The position numbers were made by a program, and so were the translations under genes. Of a stretch of DNA of 35,523 bases, positions 22,064 through 30,572 are shown one piece after another; the first letter of the stretch is position 1; each line of letters starts with the position of its first letter. This DNA is from a virus, in IMG/VR virus record IMGVR_UViG_3300047469_000375, positions 1-35,523 of that record; one strand, given 5' to 3'. The notes beneath the pieces are model-generated. The model saw only the letters and a program-made list of their open reading frames with translations. It searched no databases and was not told the origin of the DNA.

Positions 22064-22974
22064 CAATCCACCCCCGGTATAAGCTTGATGTCGGTGCAGT
22101 GCGGCGCTTGATAAGGGGTCGCGCGGATGTCCACCCAGTTCTCCAGCTCGACCTTGCGCACACCCTCCACGTGCAGCGCCGCGTGCAGGGCCGATCGGGA
22201 GACTTCCATGCCCAGACGTCGGCGTTGATGGACGAAGGCCAGCAGTCGTTTTTCGGCCGCCGCGAGGATGGGCTCGGACTCCGGACCGCTGGTTTTCAGA
22301 AACAGCCGAGCTTTGACGGTGTATGGGATGACCTCAGCGCTTTGGGTCGTCAGGCGATCGGCCACGGGGCGGCGGTCGTCATCGCTGAGGTAAGTGTCGA
22401 CGGTCTTGATCAATGACGGATCGGCGCTGCCATCGCCCAGCAGCGACTGCACCGTGACCACCACCACCGCCGGGGAGGGGCTTTCGGCCGTGGCATCGGC
22501 CACCTGCCCATGGGCGGCGCGTGCATGAAAGATGTAGCTATTACGCGGGCCGGCCGTGCTCAAGCCTTCCCACGCCATCTGCGCACGCTCGCGCAGGCTG
22601 TCATAACTTTCCAGCACCTGCGGGATGGGCGGCACGGCTGTCGGATCCGCCTTCTGCACGACCATCCGGCGCACGTTGTAATTGGCGGCCAGGTTCTCCA
22701 GGTCAGAGCCTTGGGCCAAGGCCAGCATGTTGGCCACAACCCCCTCGTTGACCCGCTGTCGCCAGAGCATTTCACGATAGGCGTTTTCTTGCAGCAGCTT
22801 GGTCAGGGGTTCGGATTCCAGAGCGAGGCGCGCGGCAATGTGCGCTTGTTCTTCCACTGGCCAGAGGCTGATGGCGTACGCCTTGCGCTCGGCCAGGATC
22901 ACCTCATAGTCGATCTGTTCGACGATTTGCGGTGCCGGTAACTGGCTGAGGTCGATCGGAACAAAGGTGTTCAT
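22063..22974 (-). CDS. J: baseplate wedge protein gpJ
   Basis: The 303-aa protein starts MNTFVPIDLSQLPAPQIVEQ and contains GSDLENLAANYNVRRMVVQK and DTYLSDDDRRPVADRLTTQS, the standard gpJ (T4 gp6-like) sequences. It builds the baseplate wedge with W and I. Length equals P2 J (302). ATG 22974 overlaps W by ATGA. Confidence 0.95.
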   Translation of the reverse strand: MNTFVPIDLSQLPAPQIVEQIDYEVILAERKAYAISLWPVEEQAHIAARLALESEPLTKLLQENAYREMLWRQRVNEGVVANMLALAQGSDLENLAANYNVRRMVVQKADPTAVPPIPQVLESYDSLRERAQMAWEGLSTAGPRNSYIFHARAAHGQVADATAESPSPAVVVVTVQSLLGDGSADPSLIKTVDTYLSDDDRRPVADRLTTQSAEVIPYTVKARLFLKTSGPESEPILAAAEKRLLAFVHQRRRLGMEVSRSALHAALHVEGVRKVELENWVDIRATPYQAPHCTDIKLIPGVD

Positions 22975-23315
22975 GCGCTGGCCCCCAGTTGCAGCGGAAT
23001 ACGCAGGTTCTGTACCCCGTTGGCATCGACCAGGGCCGCTTCCAGGTCCAGCTCGACCTTGCCTTGCAGATTGGCGCCGCTGAACTGCACACGGCTCAAG
23101 GTCATGCGCGGCTCCCAGCGCATCAACGCCATCGCGGTGGCGGCGTACAGGCGCAGGCGCGTGGCGTCATTGAACGGCTGGTCGACCAGCTCCGGAATCA
23201 GCGAGCCGTATTCGCGGCGCATGACCCGAGTGCCCAGACGGGTGCTCAGGATGTCCGCACAGGACTGGATGATGTGGTCGACTTCCTCGATGGCCGCGCC
23301 GGTTTCACTGTTCAT
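22971..23315 (-). CDS. W: baseplate wedge protein gpW
   Basis: The 114-aa protein has HIIQSCADILSTRLGTRVMR, then REYGSLIPELVDQPFNDATR, diagnostic of gpW / T4 gp25-like lysozyme-fold baseplate proteins. It joins wedge to sheath. Overlaps V and J at both ends. Confidence 0.95.
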   Translation of the reverse strand: MNSETGAAIEEVDHIIQSCADILSTRLGTRVMRREYGSLIPELVDQPFNDATRLRLYAATAMALMRWEPRMTLSRVQFSGANLQGKVELDLEAALVDANGVQNLRIPLQLGASA

Positions 23316-23890
23316 GTGGGTAATGGGGCTCCTGATTGGTCATTGCCGGCTTTCACACCGCCATGCGGATGCTGGACCAGGCTGACACCGGCCGCGACGA
23401 CATCGTCCGACACGGTGACGGCGCCGGTGATGGTCTGATTGCCGGTCTGGGTGTAGTCACCCTCGTGGGTGATCGGGCCGACGATGTGCAAGCCGCCTTG
23501 GCTGATGATTTGCGTGGTGCCGGCACCGGGCAGAACCGCGCGCAGGTGATGGGCCACACAGTCGTACTCGATGACCGCGCCGTCTGCGTAAGTGCGCCGA
23601 TGCAGGCCGGCACGCTCACCGTTGGCCGGGTTGTCGCTGCTGTACACGCCTGTCAGGACGACACCGTTGGCCAATTGGCCGGACGGACTTAACAGCACCA
23701 CCTGTTCGTTCTCGCTGGGTGGGTCCCACGCTTTGTCGTCGCCGGCACGCACGGCGATCCACGGCAACCAACCGGTCAGCAGCTTTCCGGTTTGCACGCG
23801 CACACGCGGCGGCGTCATCTGCACCTGGGCGATGACGCCGAAGCGGATGAGGTTTTCAATCAGGCGGGAAAGGTCAGCGATGTTTGTCAT
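23312..23890 (-). CDS. V: baseplate spike protein gpV
   Basis: The 192-aa protein has the gpV OB-fold N-terminus (LSRLIENLIRFGVIAQVQMT, then PPRVRVQTGKLLTGWLPWIA), PDGxV-like YADGAVIEYD and a C-terminal HPHGG, whose His-x-His likely holds the iron at the spike tip. It punctures the outer membrane. First gene behind the late box at 23937-23956. Its ATG at 23890 has only a weak Shine-Dalgarno. Confidence 0.93.
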   Translation of the reverse strand: MTNIADLSRLIENLIRFGVIAQVQMTPPRVRVQTGKLLTGWLPWIAVRAGDDKAWDPPSENEQVVLLSPSGQLANGVVLTGVYSSDNPANGERAGLHRRTYADGAVIEYDCVAHHLRAVLPGAGTTQIISQGGLHIVGPITHEGDYTQTGNQTITGAVTVSDDVVAAGVSLVQHPHGGVKAGNDQSGAPLPT

Positions 23891-23936
23891 GGTGCCGATG
23901 TTCGGGCCACGCGTACGCGAATGCAGCTCTGATGAG

Positions 23937-23956
23937 TTGTAGCGACGTTCTTTACA
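23937..23956 (-). promoter_or_regulatory. predicted Ogr-binding box of the V-H operon (PV)
   Basis: TTGTAG (23937-23942) and TTACA (23952-23956) are nine bases apart. The box overlaps the last codons of gene S and its centre is 57 bp from the V start, so a P2-like -55 geometry would leave almost no leader. Confidence 0.7.
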
Positions 23957-24410
23957 GCGAGAGGTGCGCGAGCAGGGCGTCGCGGATCAGGTCATGGTCA
24001 GCGTTGCTGAGGCCCAGCACTTCGCGCTTGGCGTAAGGCGTGTCCGGCGCGCCGGGCTGCGGTCGGTCCTTCAAACCGTGCTGGTGAACCCGCGCAATGC
24101 GCGCGATGCGGCCGGTGAAGCCGACGCTCACGGCATTGGCGTCACCCTTGGCTTTGAGATACGCCACTTTGCGGATCTTCTGGAACATGCCGACCTTGCG
24201 CCGGATGCGGCCCTGCTTGCCGCGCAGCTTCCGGGGTTTTCTCGGGGCGTATTTACTGCCGTCCGGATTTCTCTGGCTTTGCACTCGCTGCTGCTGATTG
24301 CGCCGCAGTTGCTGGGCCAGGCTGCGGGCCAGCTTGCTGCGCTCGGTGGGTTCGAGCTTCTGCAGCAGCGGCGCCGCCCAGTCCTCGAGGGCCTCCAGGT
24401 TACTGGCCAT
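23952..24410 (-). CDS. S: tail completion protein gpS
   Basis: The 152-aa protein begins MASNLEALEDWAAPLLQKLE and continues TERSKLARSLAQQLRRNQQQ, with a basic middle (APRKPRKLRGKQGRIRRKVG) and HQHGLKDRP, as in P2 gpS (phage virion morphogenesis), which completes the tail for joining to heads. The longer frame to 24494 adds an unrelated N-terminus within R and is rejected. Overlaps R by 11 bp. Confidence 0.92.
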   Translation of the reverse strand: MASNLEALEDWAAPLLQKLEPTERSKLARSLAQQLRRNQQQRVQSQRNPDGSKYAPRKPRKLRGKQGRIRRKVGMFQKIRKVAYLKAKGDANAVSVGFTGRIARIARVHQHGLKDRPQPGAPDTPYAKREVLGLSNADHDLIRDALLAHLSL

Positions 24411-24849
24411 CGGCGGGTATCCAGTTCGGATCGAGGTTGGCCGCCACCTGCATCGGCTCGCCGGCATGCTTGATGGTGGTCTTGCCTTGGGCATCGGTGC
24501 CGACGATGACCCGCTCTGTCAGTGCCAGGGTCAGACTCAGGTCGACCTTGTTCTTGTCCAGAATATCCGCCTCGAACTGGATGCCGTTCTTGACCTTATC
24601 GAGGTTCTCCAGCAGCTCGGGTTGGTGGACGCTGACCCAGCCGAGCAGGGGCAGCACCACACTGTCCGGATGCCCGGCAAAGTCGGTGAGGATGATTTGC
24701 AGGTCAAAGCTGTATTCGAACGACAGGCTGGGCGCGGCGGTGCAGCGAATCTTGCCGTTGTCGATGAAGATCAGCAGGCGGTCAGGGTTGAGCTGGAGGT
24801 CTGGCATGGTCGCGAGCAGGTGCTTGCGCAGGCTTTCGTGTTTGTTCAT
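24400..24849 (-). CDS. R: tail completion protein gpR
   Basis: The 149-aa protein starts MNKHESLRKHLLATMPDLQL and has LIFIDNGKIRCTAAPSLSFE, then YSFDLQIILTDFAGHPDSVV, the gpR pattern. It works with S in tail completion. The longer frame to 25038 is rejected because MNKHESLR is the family start. Its 5' end overlaps the 95-aa gene by 68 bp. Confidence 0.92.
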   Translation of the reverse strand: MNKHESLRKHLLATMPDLQLNPDRLLIFIDNGKIRCTAAPSLSFEYSFDLQIILTDFAGHPDSVVLPLLGWVSVHQPELLENLDKVKNGIQFEADILDKNKVDLSLTLALTERVIVGTDAQGKTTIKHAGEPMQVAANLDPNWIPADGQ

Positions 24850-25069
24850 AGGGGACCTGTTGGAGGCTGACCATGTCCATGATGGTTGCATCGCGCCAGT
24901 AACCCACGTACTCGATGGGACTGTAGGGCGGAGGCGGTTGATCTGGGAATAGGCGTTTCGGTTCGAAGTACTCGACCTGCATGATAATTTTGCCGAACCA
25001 GCCTCGGCGCCATGACGTTCTCCCGGAGAGTTGGCCAAGGGCGGTCGGGACTTGGTGCAGGGTGTTCAT
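24782..25069 (-). CDS. 95-aa hypothetical protein of the lysis-tail junction
   Basis: The protein starts MNTLHQVPTALGQLSGRTSW and has RRGWFGKIIMQVEYFEP and YVGYWRDATIMDM, with a proline-rich C-terminus (KPAQAPARDHARPPAQP). Its ATG overlaps the NTPase stop as ATGA, and without it the 216 bp at 24850-25065 would be empty, so I believe it is real. The long overlap with R is unusual, and the last 23 codons might be an evolutionary read-through. I do not recognise a function. Confidence 0.6.
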   Translation of the reverse strand: MNTLHQVPTALGQLSGRTSWRRGWFGKIIMQVEYFEPKRLFPDQPPPPYSPIEYVGYWRDATIMDMVSLQQVPYEQTRKPAQAPARDHARPPAQP

Positions 25070-25545
25070 GCCAGGAACTCTCCGAGGATCCACAGGCGGA
25101 ATTCCTCGGGGGAGTACTCTTTCCGTGTATTGGTAAACCAGTTGTCTGGCCGCAGACCGAAAAACCATAAATGCCGTTCGAAGTGCTGACCGTTAGCCTC
25201 CAGCAGTTTCATCAGCACATCATCTTCAGCGAACTCCGCACCCAGCATCCTGACCGTCTTGGGCGACGTCGAGTAATAACCTCCGATGCGGATCACGGTG
25301 GATTTGAGCCATTCGAACTCGTCGTAAAACCAGACGGCGTCCTCCAGATCGACGTCAGGGGCAGGCTCTTCACCGTCGGCCAGCACAATGACGCCCGGCA
25401 TCTGCCGACGCACATCCTGCGCCATGGAACTGACAAAAATCACGGTTCTGCCCTGAGCTTTGAGCGTGTTGGCCAACCGGACCAGGCGCGTGGTCTTGCC
25501 GGTCTGACGAGGCGAGATTTCGAGGTAGGCAATTTGTGGGGTCAT
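25066..25545 (-). CDS. small P-loop NTPase, unknown role
   Basis: The 159-aa protein has a Walker A motif SPRQTGKTT (about 11-19), then TVIFVSSMAQDVRRQM and a Walker B-like strand AVWFYDEFEW, so it keeps a terminase- or RecA-like ATPase core in minimal form. It ends with FERHLWFFGLRPDNWFTNTR. It sits between endolysin and gene R, where P2 has lysA/lysB/lysC, and is linked by ATGA overlaps to both neighbours. It could aid DNA packaging, block superinfection or control lysis; none is shown by the sequence. It is far too short for a full large terminase, and a normal P terminase is present elsewhere. Confidence 0.75.
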   Translation of the reverse strand: MTPQIAYLEISPRQTGKTTRLVRLANTLKAQGRTVIFVSSMAQDVRRQMPGVIVLADGEEPAPDVDLEDAVWFYDEFEWLKSTVIRIGGYYSTSPKTVRMLGAEFAEDDVLMKLLEANGQHFERHLWFFGLRPDNWFTNTRKEYSPEEFRLWILGEFLA

Positions 25546-25745
25546 GTGCGGTACCAGCCAAGTTTGTTCATGGCCGCCGTGTCGAGTTGCTGGAGGGGGC
25601 CACGCACGATCACGGCGCGGCAGCCGTTCATCATCTGCAGGGCTTCGCCCAGCAGCTGCATGTCTTCGTGTTCAGTGGATGCAGGCACCACTAGCAGGTC
25701 TCCGTCTTCAACCTTGAGTTTGCGCACGGCTTCGTAATCGATCAT
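25542..25745 (-). CDS. 67-aa hypothetical protein upstream of the NTPase
   Basis: A small soluble protein (MIDYEAVRKLKVEDGDLLVV, then PASTEHEDMQLLGEALQMMN) with no signal peptide or membrane segment, so it is not an obvious spanin or antiholin. It ends in LDTAAMNKLGWYRT. ATGA overlaps connect it with the endolysin and NTPase genes. Family not recognised. Confidence 0.65.
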   Translation of the reverse strand: MIDYEAVRKLKVEDGDLLVVPASTEHEDMQLLGEALQMMNGCRAVIVRGPLQQLDTAAMNKLGWYRT

Positions 25746-26584
25746 GCCGCCACCGCCTGACCGCAGCCGCAGTCAGCGTGGCGCTCATAGGCGCGCTGGA
25801 GCTTGATGTCGTAGAGGTTTCGCTGGTACGCCGGGCCGTTGTAGATCTTGGCGAACTCGGCCCATTTACGGCCCTTCAGCGCCTTGTACAGGGCCGGATC
25901 GGTCTCGATGAAACGCACGAAGGCATCAAACTGCTGCGATTCGCCGGCGCTCATGGCCGCGACGAAGTCCTGCACACTGCTGTAGCCCAGGCGCTGCCAG
26001 TGGTAACCCATGATCTGGAACGCGCCCCAGGACGCAGACTCCAGCGCGGCGATCTCATCGATCAGGCGAGCGTTGCTCAGACGCTGATGCTCGGCGGTAC
26101 CGCCGGCATAACCGCCGTATTTCGGGTTGACCAAGGCCGGGTGAAGTAAGGCGAGCTGGTCGGCATGACGCTTGCGTTCGGCCGGGTCGTCACCTTCGTT
26201 TCGAACCGTTGACAGTCGACGGTGCATGACATGGCGTTCGAAGAGGATCACCGGTTTGCCGTTGTCCAGGAAGCCTCGGCCGCTGGATTCCACTTCGTTG
26301 ACCGCCGAAACGCTGGCCAGCGGTACATCCAGACGCTGCGCAGCGCTAACCAGGTCTGTATTTTTCAGCATCCGCCGGCAATCGCCACCGGCGAGGCTGG
26401 TTTGCGTCTTGTTGCCGGCAACGCCGTCGACCACCAGGCCGACTTTCAGTTGGTAAGCCCGCACGGCCGCTTCGGTGGCGTCGCCAAAGGCACCGTCTGC
26501 TTCGAGCTTGGCACCGTGGCGATTGAGGTTCTTTTGCAGGGTGCGTACCGCTTGGGAGCGGTCGCCGTGGCGAAGAGTGGTCAT
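25742..26584 (-). CDS. endolysin: peptidoglycan-binding plus N-acetylmuramidase (DUF3380)
   Basis: The 280-aa protein has an N-terminal PG_binding_1 domain (about 1-65: GDRSQAVRTLQKNLNRHGAK, then VVDGVAGNKTQ) and a C-terminal DUF3380 muramidase (about 78-270) with SVSAVNEVESSGRGF, whose glutamates 97/99 are the likely catalytic region, and ESASWGAFQIMGYHWQRLG. It cleaves the glycan backbone after holin opens the membrane. ATG 26584 overlaps the holin stop. The longer frame to 26842 is an antisense-like extension through holin and is rejected. Confidence 0.92.
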   Translation of the reverse strand: MTTLRHGDRSQAVRTLQKNLNRHGAKLEADGAFGDATEAAVRAYQLKVGLVVDGVAGNKTQTSLAGGDCRRMLKNTDLVSAAQRLDVPLASVSAVNEVESSGRGFLDNGKPVILFERHVMHRRLSTVRNEGDDPAERKRHADQLALLHPALVNPKYGGYAGGTAEHQRLSNARLIDEIAALESASWGAFQIMGYHWQRLGYSSVQDFVAAMSAGESQQFDAFVRFIETDPALYKALKGRKWAEFAKIYNGPAYQRNLYDIKLQRAYERHADCGCGQAVAA

Positions 26585-26895
26585 AGTTGCTCTACCTTGA
26601 GATTGAAAACTTTCTTGGCCGCCGCGCGCGTGCCCTCGACGCCCAGCAGGCCGATGACGCCGCCGAAGAAGGGCGCGGCGGATTCCGGAATGCCCAGCAA
26701 CGCCAGGCCGTGACTCGCCGACAGCGCCAAGGCACCGCAGAGCGGAGCTTCGATGGCCATGCGACGCCACGAGCCACCGCCGTAGATGACGCGCAGGGCG
26801 GCGATGACCAGGGCCAGAAGGCCGGTGTAGAACATGAACCAATGCTGTTCGAGCCAGGCGGCAAGCCAGGCCCAGGTCTCTGGGCGTTCAGGCAT
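26581..26895 (-). CDS. holin
   Basis: The 104-aa protein starts MPERPETWAWLAAWLEQHWF, with a first membrane segment MFYTGLLALVIAALRVI, a second around LCGALALSASHGLALLGI and a third weak one around AAPFFGGVIGLLGV, then a charged C-terminus AAAKKVFNLKVEQL. This fits the lambda/HP1-type phage holin family. It sits directly before endolysin, which confirms the lysis role. Confidence 0.88.
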   Translation of the reverse strand: MPERPETWAWLAAWLEQHWFMFYTGLLALVIAALRVIYGGGSWRRMAIEAPLCGALALSASHGLALLGIPESAAPFFGGVIGLLGVEGTRAAAKKVFNLKVEQL

Positions 26896-26940
26896 GTGGG
26901 TTACTCCATGGGCCGGTGTGGGGGGACGCAGTGCAAAAAC

Positions 26941-27153
26941 TCAATCCCATAACTTCACCATCTGTCGTTGCGGCGCGCTGGCTTGGGCCTCGGGCATCTG
27001 CACCGCCAATCCCTGGGGCAGGTTCGGGCCGTGATCAGCCAGACCCGGGTTAGCCTCGAGCACCGCCTCGGTTACGCCGGCGGTGCGTCCGTAATGCCTC
27101 CAGCAAAGGGCATCGACGGTGTCGCCCTGTTGGGCGCGAATGGCGATGGCCAT
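26941..27153 (-). CDS. X: tail protein gpX (LysM-like)
   Basis: The 70-aa protein begins MAIAIRAQQGDTVDALCWRH and continues YGRTAGVTEAVLEANPGLAD, the P2 gpX pattern, a LysM-like module in the tail. It is placed between head-completion and lysis genes as in P2. TGATG links it to the preceding gene. Confidence 0.93.
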   Translation of the reverse strand: MAIAIRAQQGDTVDALCWRHYGRTAGVTEAVLEANPGLADHGPNLPQGLAVQMPEAQASAPQRQMVKLWD

Positions 27154-27356
27154 CAGGTTTTTCCTGACGGGGATAGCCTGACATCGTCGGCAAAAACGAA
27201 AGGCCCGTCCGGGGAAACTAACGCGCCTGGGGATTCTCCAGTCTCCGGAATACGGCAGATGGCCAAGCCCAGCGGGTGCATGATTTCTTGGTTGATGCGT
27301 TTGAGCAGGCCTCGGCGGGACAGCTCGTTCCAGTCGATGCAGTCGTAATCGCTCAT
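27153..27356 (-). CDS. 67-aa hypothetical protein between L and X
   Basis: The protein MSDYDCIDWNELSRRGLLKR continues INQEIMHPLGLAICRIPETG and ends in VFADDVRLSPSGKT. It is a compact soluble protein commonly found between L and X in Pseudomonas P2-like phages, with no assigned function that I know. ATG 27356 shares a base with the L stop; the longer frame to 27410 is not used. Confidence 0.7.
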   Translation of the reverse strand: MSDYDCIDWNELSRRGLLKRINQEIMHPLGLAICRIPETGESPGALVSPDGPFVFADDVRLSPSGKT

Positions 27357-27817
27357 CAGATCAACTCCACCGTGGAGCGTGATTTGCCGAGAAAATCGCG
27401 CACAGCCCACCGCAGGTCACGGCGGTAGTCGTCGATGGTGGGCATCAGGTCTTCGGCTTTTTTGTTGCCGGCATTGGTGCTGTCGTAAGAGCGATAGCGC
27501 TCGCAGACTTCGGCACCGGTGCCCGCCTCGATCGCCCGGCGGTAGAGGTGCGCTTTTACCGACACCTCCTGAATACGATCGCCAGGCACATCATCCAGCG
27601 TGGCGAAGCCGGCGGCCTGCTGCGCGGCTTTCCATTCGCGCAACTCTTGATTGAGGTTGATCGCGGCGGCGATCACCGCAGTCTCCAGCCGGGCCGGGGT
27701 GACGCTGTCGTCAATGCGCAGGCTCGCACGCAGCGCCTGCAGATCGATCGATGGCCAGAAAGGATCGGTGTTGATGTGGCCGCCACTGACTGGGCCACCC
27801 GCTACAAATGCGCTCAT
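27356..27817 (-). CDS. L: head completion protein gpL
   Basis: The 153-aa protein has DPFWPSIDLQALRASLRIDD, then LNQELREWKAAQQAAGF and AHLYRRAIEAGTGAEVCERY, typical of P2 gpL, which closes the filled head. It lies between M and X as in P2, after a 104-bp gap from M in which I see no clear signal beyond GC-rich inverted segments. Confidence 0.94.
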   Translation of the reverse strand: MSAFVAGGPVSGGHINTDPFWPSIDLQALRASLRIDDSVTPARLETAVIAAAINLNQELREWKAAQQAAGFATLDDVPGDRIQEVSVKAHLYRRAIEAGTGAEVCERYRSYDSTNAGNKKAEDLMPTIDDYRRDLRWAVRDFLGKSRSTVELI

Positions 27818-27921
27818 AGGACGACACTCGGAAATAAGTCGCCGGTGGTCGGGGCTTCACGTTCAGGTGTAATGACCTGGCCGATCCGCCCCGAGCCGGC
27901 GGGGGTGCGTGGGACGCTCGG

Positions 27922-28629
27922 TTAACTGCCCGGGGCAGTGTGTTTCTTGAGGAGGCGCTCGACGCGCTCCAGATCTTTCTTGCCGCCGCAATTGGTGTGC
28001 AGCTCAATGGCGCGGCCCAGGTGGGTCTTGGCCAGCTCCAGGGGTTGCATGGCGCTGCTCGCCGGCATGTCATCCTTCACCTGCGCCGAAACCGCCTTGC
28101 CAATGGCCAGGTGCAGTTTGGCTTTGGCCTGATCCGGCATGTCTTCCTTGCCGGCGATTTGCTCGGTGCGCAGCAACAGTTCCAGGTCAAAGGTGCCACC
28201 GGCCTTCTGCGTCTTCAGGGCCACTTCGGCAATTTCCTCCGCGACGATGGTGCCGGTGGTGCGTTCGAATCGATCCGGCATCAGCAGCGCGTGAGTGATC
28301 ACGTAATCGGCAATGTCCAGGGCTCCGGCAAAATCGCCGGCATCCATCCGCCAGACCATCAGGGTGGTCAGTACCTGGTCTTGTGCGCCTTTGCCTTCGG
28401 CCAGCGCACCTTCCACATAGGGCACATATTCGGGCAGCAGCTGTCGCTTGAGTTCCGCTTTGCCCTCGGTCGACTGCACCTGTTTCAGGCGCAAGTAATC
28501 CTGCTGCAGTTTGGCCAGGTGCAGCTCATAAACGGTGCAGCCTTCCATGGTCATGGCAGGGCCGGCCACGGCAGCCGCCGCTTCGGCTGACGTGACGCGT
28601 TGAAAGTGACGTCGGCAAGGATTGGTCAT
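27922..28629 (-). CDS. M: terminase small subunit gpM
   Basis: The 235-aa protein starts MTNPCRRHFQRVTSAEAAAA and contains LLPEYVPYVEGALAEGKGAQ, then DQVLTTLMVWRMDAGDFAGA, standard for gpM, the cos-recognition subunit. It acts with gpP to cut and package DNA. It lies 11 bp after N. Confidence 0.94.
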   Translation of the reverse strand: MTNPCRRHFQRVTSAEAAAAVAGPAMTMEGCTVYELHLAKLQQDYLRLKQVQSTEGKAELKRQLLPEYVPYVEGALAEGKGAQDQVLTTLMVWRMDAGDFAGALDIADYVITHALLMPDRFERTTGTIVAEEIAEVALKTQKAGGTFDLELLLRTEQIAGKEDMPDQAKAKLHLAIGKAVSAQVKDDMPASSAMQPLELAKTHLGRAIELHTNCGGKKDLERVERLLKKHTAPGS

Positions 28630-28640
28630 GATCGCCGGCC

Positions 28641-29648
28641 TCAGCTCAGGGTGATGTTTTCGGCCATGGCGGCGCAGCCCAGGTCTTCGATCACATAGCT
28701 TTCATTGACCGACTCGAAGTTTTCGATGCGGTCGCGTTTGGCGTTGTCGACGACGGTGCGCCGGCGGGTGTTTTCCTGCCAATACAGCGACAGGTTGTCC
28801 AGACGGGTCACCAGCAGGCCGTTGGCCGGGAAGTGTGGAACACGCACCGCCGGCAGGTTGCCAATGCGCTTCTGGCTGGTGACGATGTCCGCCGCAAGCA
28901 TCTCGGTCGGTGCCTGGGTTTGGTTGATGATCGGGAAGTACTTGTCGGCCAGCAGCTGGCGACCGCAGATCACCACCAGCTCAGTGTCCTCCTGGTACCA
29001 GGGCTCGATGAACTCGTTGACCATGCTGACCACCAAGGCGTCGATGTTCTCAAAGTCCTTGCCGCTGCCGATCTCGATCTTGCCGCTGCCGTCTTTGACC
29101 TCCTGCAGCACGCGCGCCGCGTTTTCCAGACGCATTTTTTGCAGCCAGCCAATGTTGACGTCCTGCAGCAGCTTGTGGAGATCCGGGTTGGAGGTAGCCG
29201 CACGATGGGTGCCGTTCCAGCCAATCATGATGCGGTTGAGCGCCTGGGCCTTGATGATTGCGTCGCGCAGACGGGCCTGAAAATCCTTGAACTTGGCCCA
29301 CTGGTCGAGCTTCTGGTAACGAATACCGGTGTCGAAGTTGGTCTGGGTGCAGGTGTACCCGCGATCGTCGAGGCTGCTCGGGTCGCGCGGTTCGCGATCC
29401 TTGACCTTGGTGTCGGTGGTACTGGCAATGGTGCCGTCGATGCCCATGCCGATCTTTTCACCCGACTGTTCCGGAACGCTGTAGACGTTGATCGAGCTGA
29501 GAAAAGCGCTCGATTCCTGAATACGGGTTTCCAGCGTCTGGGCGACGCTCGGCGCGGCGGTGAATTTGGTGGTGACGTCGCTCACACCGTGCAGTTGCGC
29601 GAGTTGTTGCAGGTAAGCGTTGTACAGGACGCGGGTATCGTTACGCAT
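28641..29648 (-). CDS. N: major capsid protein gpN
   Basis: The 335-aa protein starts MRNDTRVLYNAYLQQLAQLH and contains TETRIQESSAFLSSINVYSV-like sequence (LETRIQESSAFLSSINV), RDPSSLDDRGYTCTQTNFDT and MIGWNGTHRAATSNPDL, clear P2 gpN. In P2 the N-terminus (about 31 residues) is removed by gpO during maturation; the same is likely here. Upstream GGAGAACCCC serves as ribosome binding site. Confidence 0.96.
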   Translation of the reverse strand: MRNDTRVLYNAYLQQLAQLHGVSDVTTKFTAAPSVAQTLETRIQESSAFLSSINVYSVPEQSGEKIGMGIDGTIASTTDTKVKDREPRDPSSLDDRGYTCTQTNFDTGIRYQKLDQWAKFKDFQARLRDAIIKAQALNRIMIGWNGTHRAATSNPDLHKLLQDVNIGWLQKMRLENAARVLQEVKDGSGKIEIGSGKDFENIDALVVSMVNEFIEPWYQEDTELVVICGRQLLADKYFPIINQTQAPTEMLAADIVTSQKRIGNLPAVRVPHFPANGLLVTRLDNLSLYWQENTRRRTVVDNAKRDRIENFESVNESYVIEDLGCAAMAENITLS

Positions 29649-29693
29649 GGGGTTCTCCGATGTTCCTTGGCGGGGTCTGGCCCGAGATATAAA

Positions 29694-30572
29694 TCAGCAG
29701 TCGGTGACGAGTTTGCCGTCGCCACCGGTCGCCGCAGGGCGAGCGCTGAACTGCGAAGTCGAACCGGTGGTGTCCGGGGTGTGGGCCAGCGTTTTGAGCA
29801 GATCGGCAAAGTCGCTGGACAGTTTGTCGAGTCCGCCCTGCAGCCTTTCGCGCGCAGACTTTTCAGCGCTGAAAGCCTCGTTTTGATTGGCGACGTGCTC
29901 GGCCACCGCTTCGATGGCTTCGCCGAGTTCGCTGAACAGCGCCGCGTCTTTGCCTTCCTTGTCTTTGGTCTTACCGAGCATTTCCAGAACGCGGGTGAAC
30001 AGGCCTTTGACCTGGCCGCTTTCGTCCTCGACTTCTTCGAATTCCAGCTCGATTTCAACGGCCTCGGAAAACAGGTTGTCGGGGTCGCGTTTGCGGCTGG
30101 CCAAGGGGTTGTTGCCAGGATGTTGAGCGCTGAAGGTCAGCATCTCGGTACCCAGGCTGGCCGGGGTGTCGGTGACCGCGATGCCGTCCAGGTAAGCGCG
30201 CCCGGTGTCGGCGAACTTCGGACGCAGCTCGATGCTGGTGAACATTTTCTGCCGCGCCTTGTTCATGGCGACCAGATCAGCGGTGGGCTCGATTTGCGCA
30301 AACAGGGCCAGCTTTTTCGCGCCGGCGATCTCGACCTCCTCGGTCTTCAATGCGACCACGTCGCCGTACGCACGAAACGGGCTGTCGGGCAGCAAGCTGC
30401 GCATGTGCTCGATCCACACCCGAGCACCGTAGGTGTTCTGGCTGTAAGTCTCAGCGGCATCAACCAGCCATTGGCGTTCGATCTGGCGGCCGTCGGTAGT
30501 GGCGCCTTCAACGGCGACGCGGAAAAACTTGGAGCGGTGTTTCTTGGCAGGGGTATCGGTTTTGCCGGCCAT
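29694..30572 (-). CDS. O: capsid scaffold and maturation protease gpO
   Basis: The 292-aa protein has a protease half with a spacing fitting the P2 O triad: D27, H56 (RVWIEHMRS) and S113 (FTSIELRP). Its C-terminal half is a coiled-coil scaffold (ELGEAIEAVAEHVANQNEAF, then SARERLQGGLDKLSSDF). It shapes the procapsid and trims capsid proteins. First gene behind the late box at 30657-30676. Confidence 0.95.
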   Translation of the reverse strand: MAGKTDTPAKKHRSKFFRVAVEGATTDGRQIERQWLVDAAETYSQNTYGARVWIEHMRSLLPDSPFRAYGDVVALKTEEVEIAGAKKLALFAQIEPTADLVAMNKARQKMFTSIELRPKFADTGRAYLDGIAVTDTPASLGTEMLTFSAQHPGNNPLASRKRDPDNLFSEAVEIELEFEEVEDESGQVKGLFTRVLEMLGKTKDKEGKDAALFSELGEAIEAVAEHVANQNEAFSAEKSARERLQGGLDKLSSDFADLLKTLAHTPDTTGSTSQFSARPAATGGDGKLVTDC

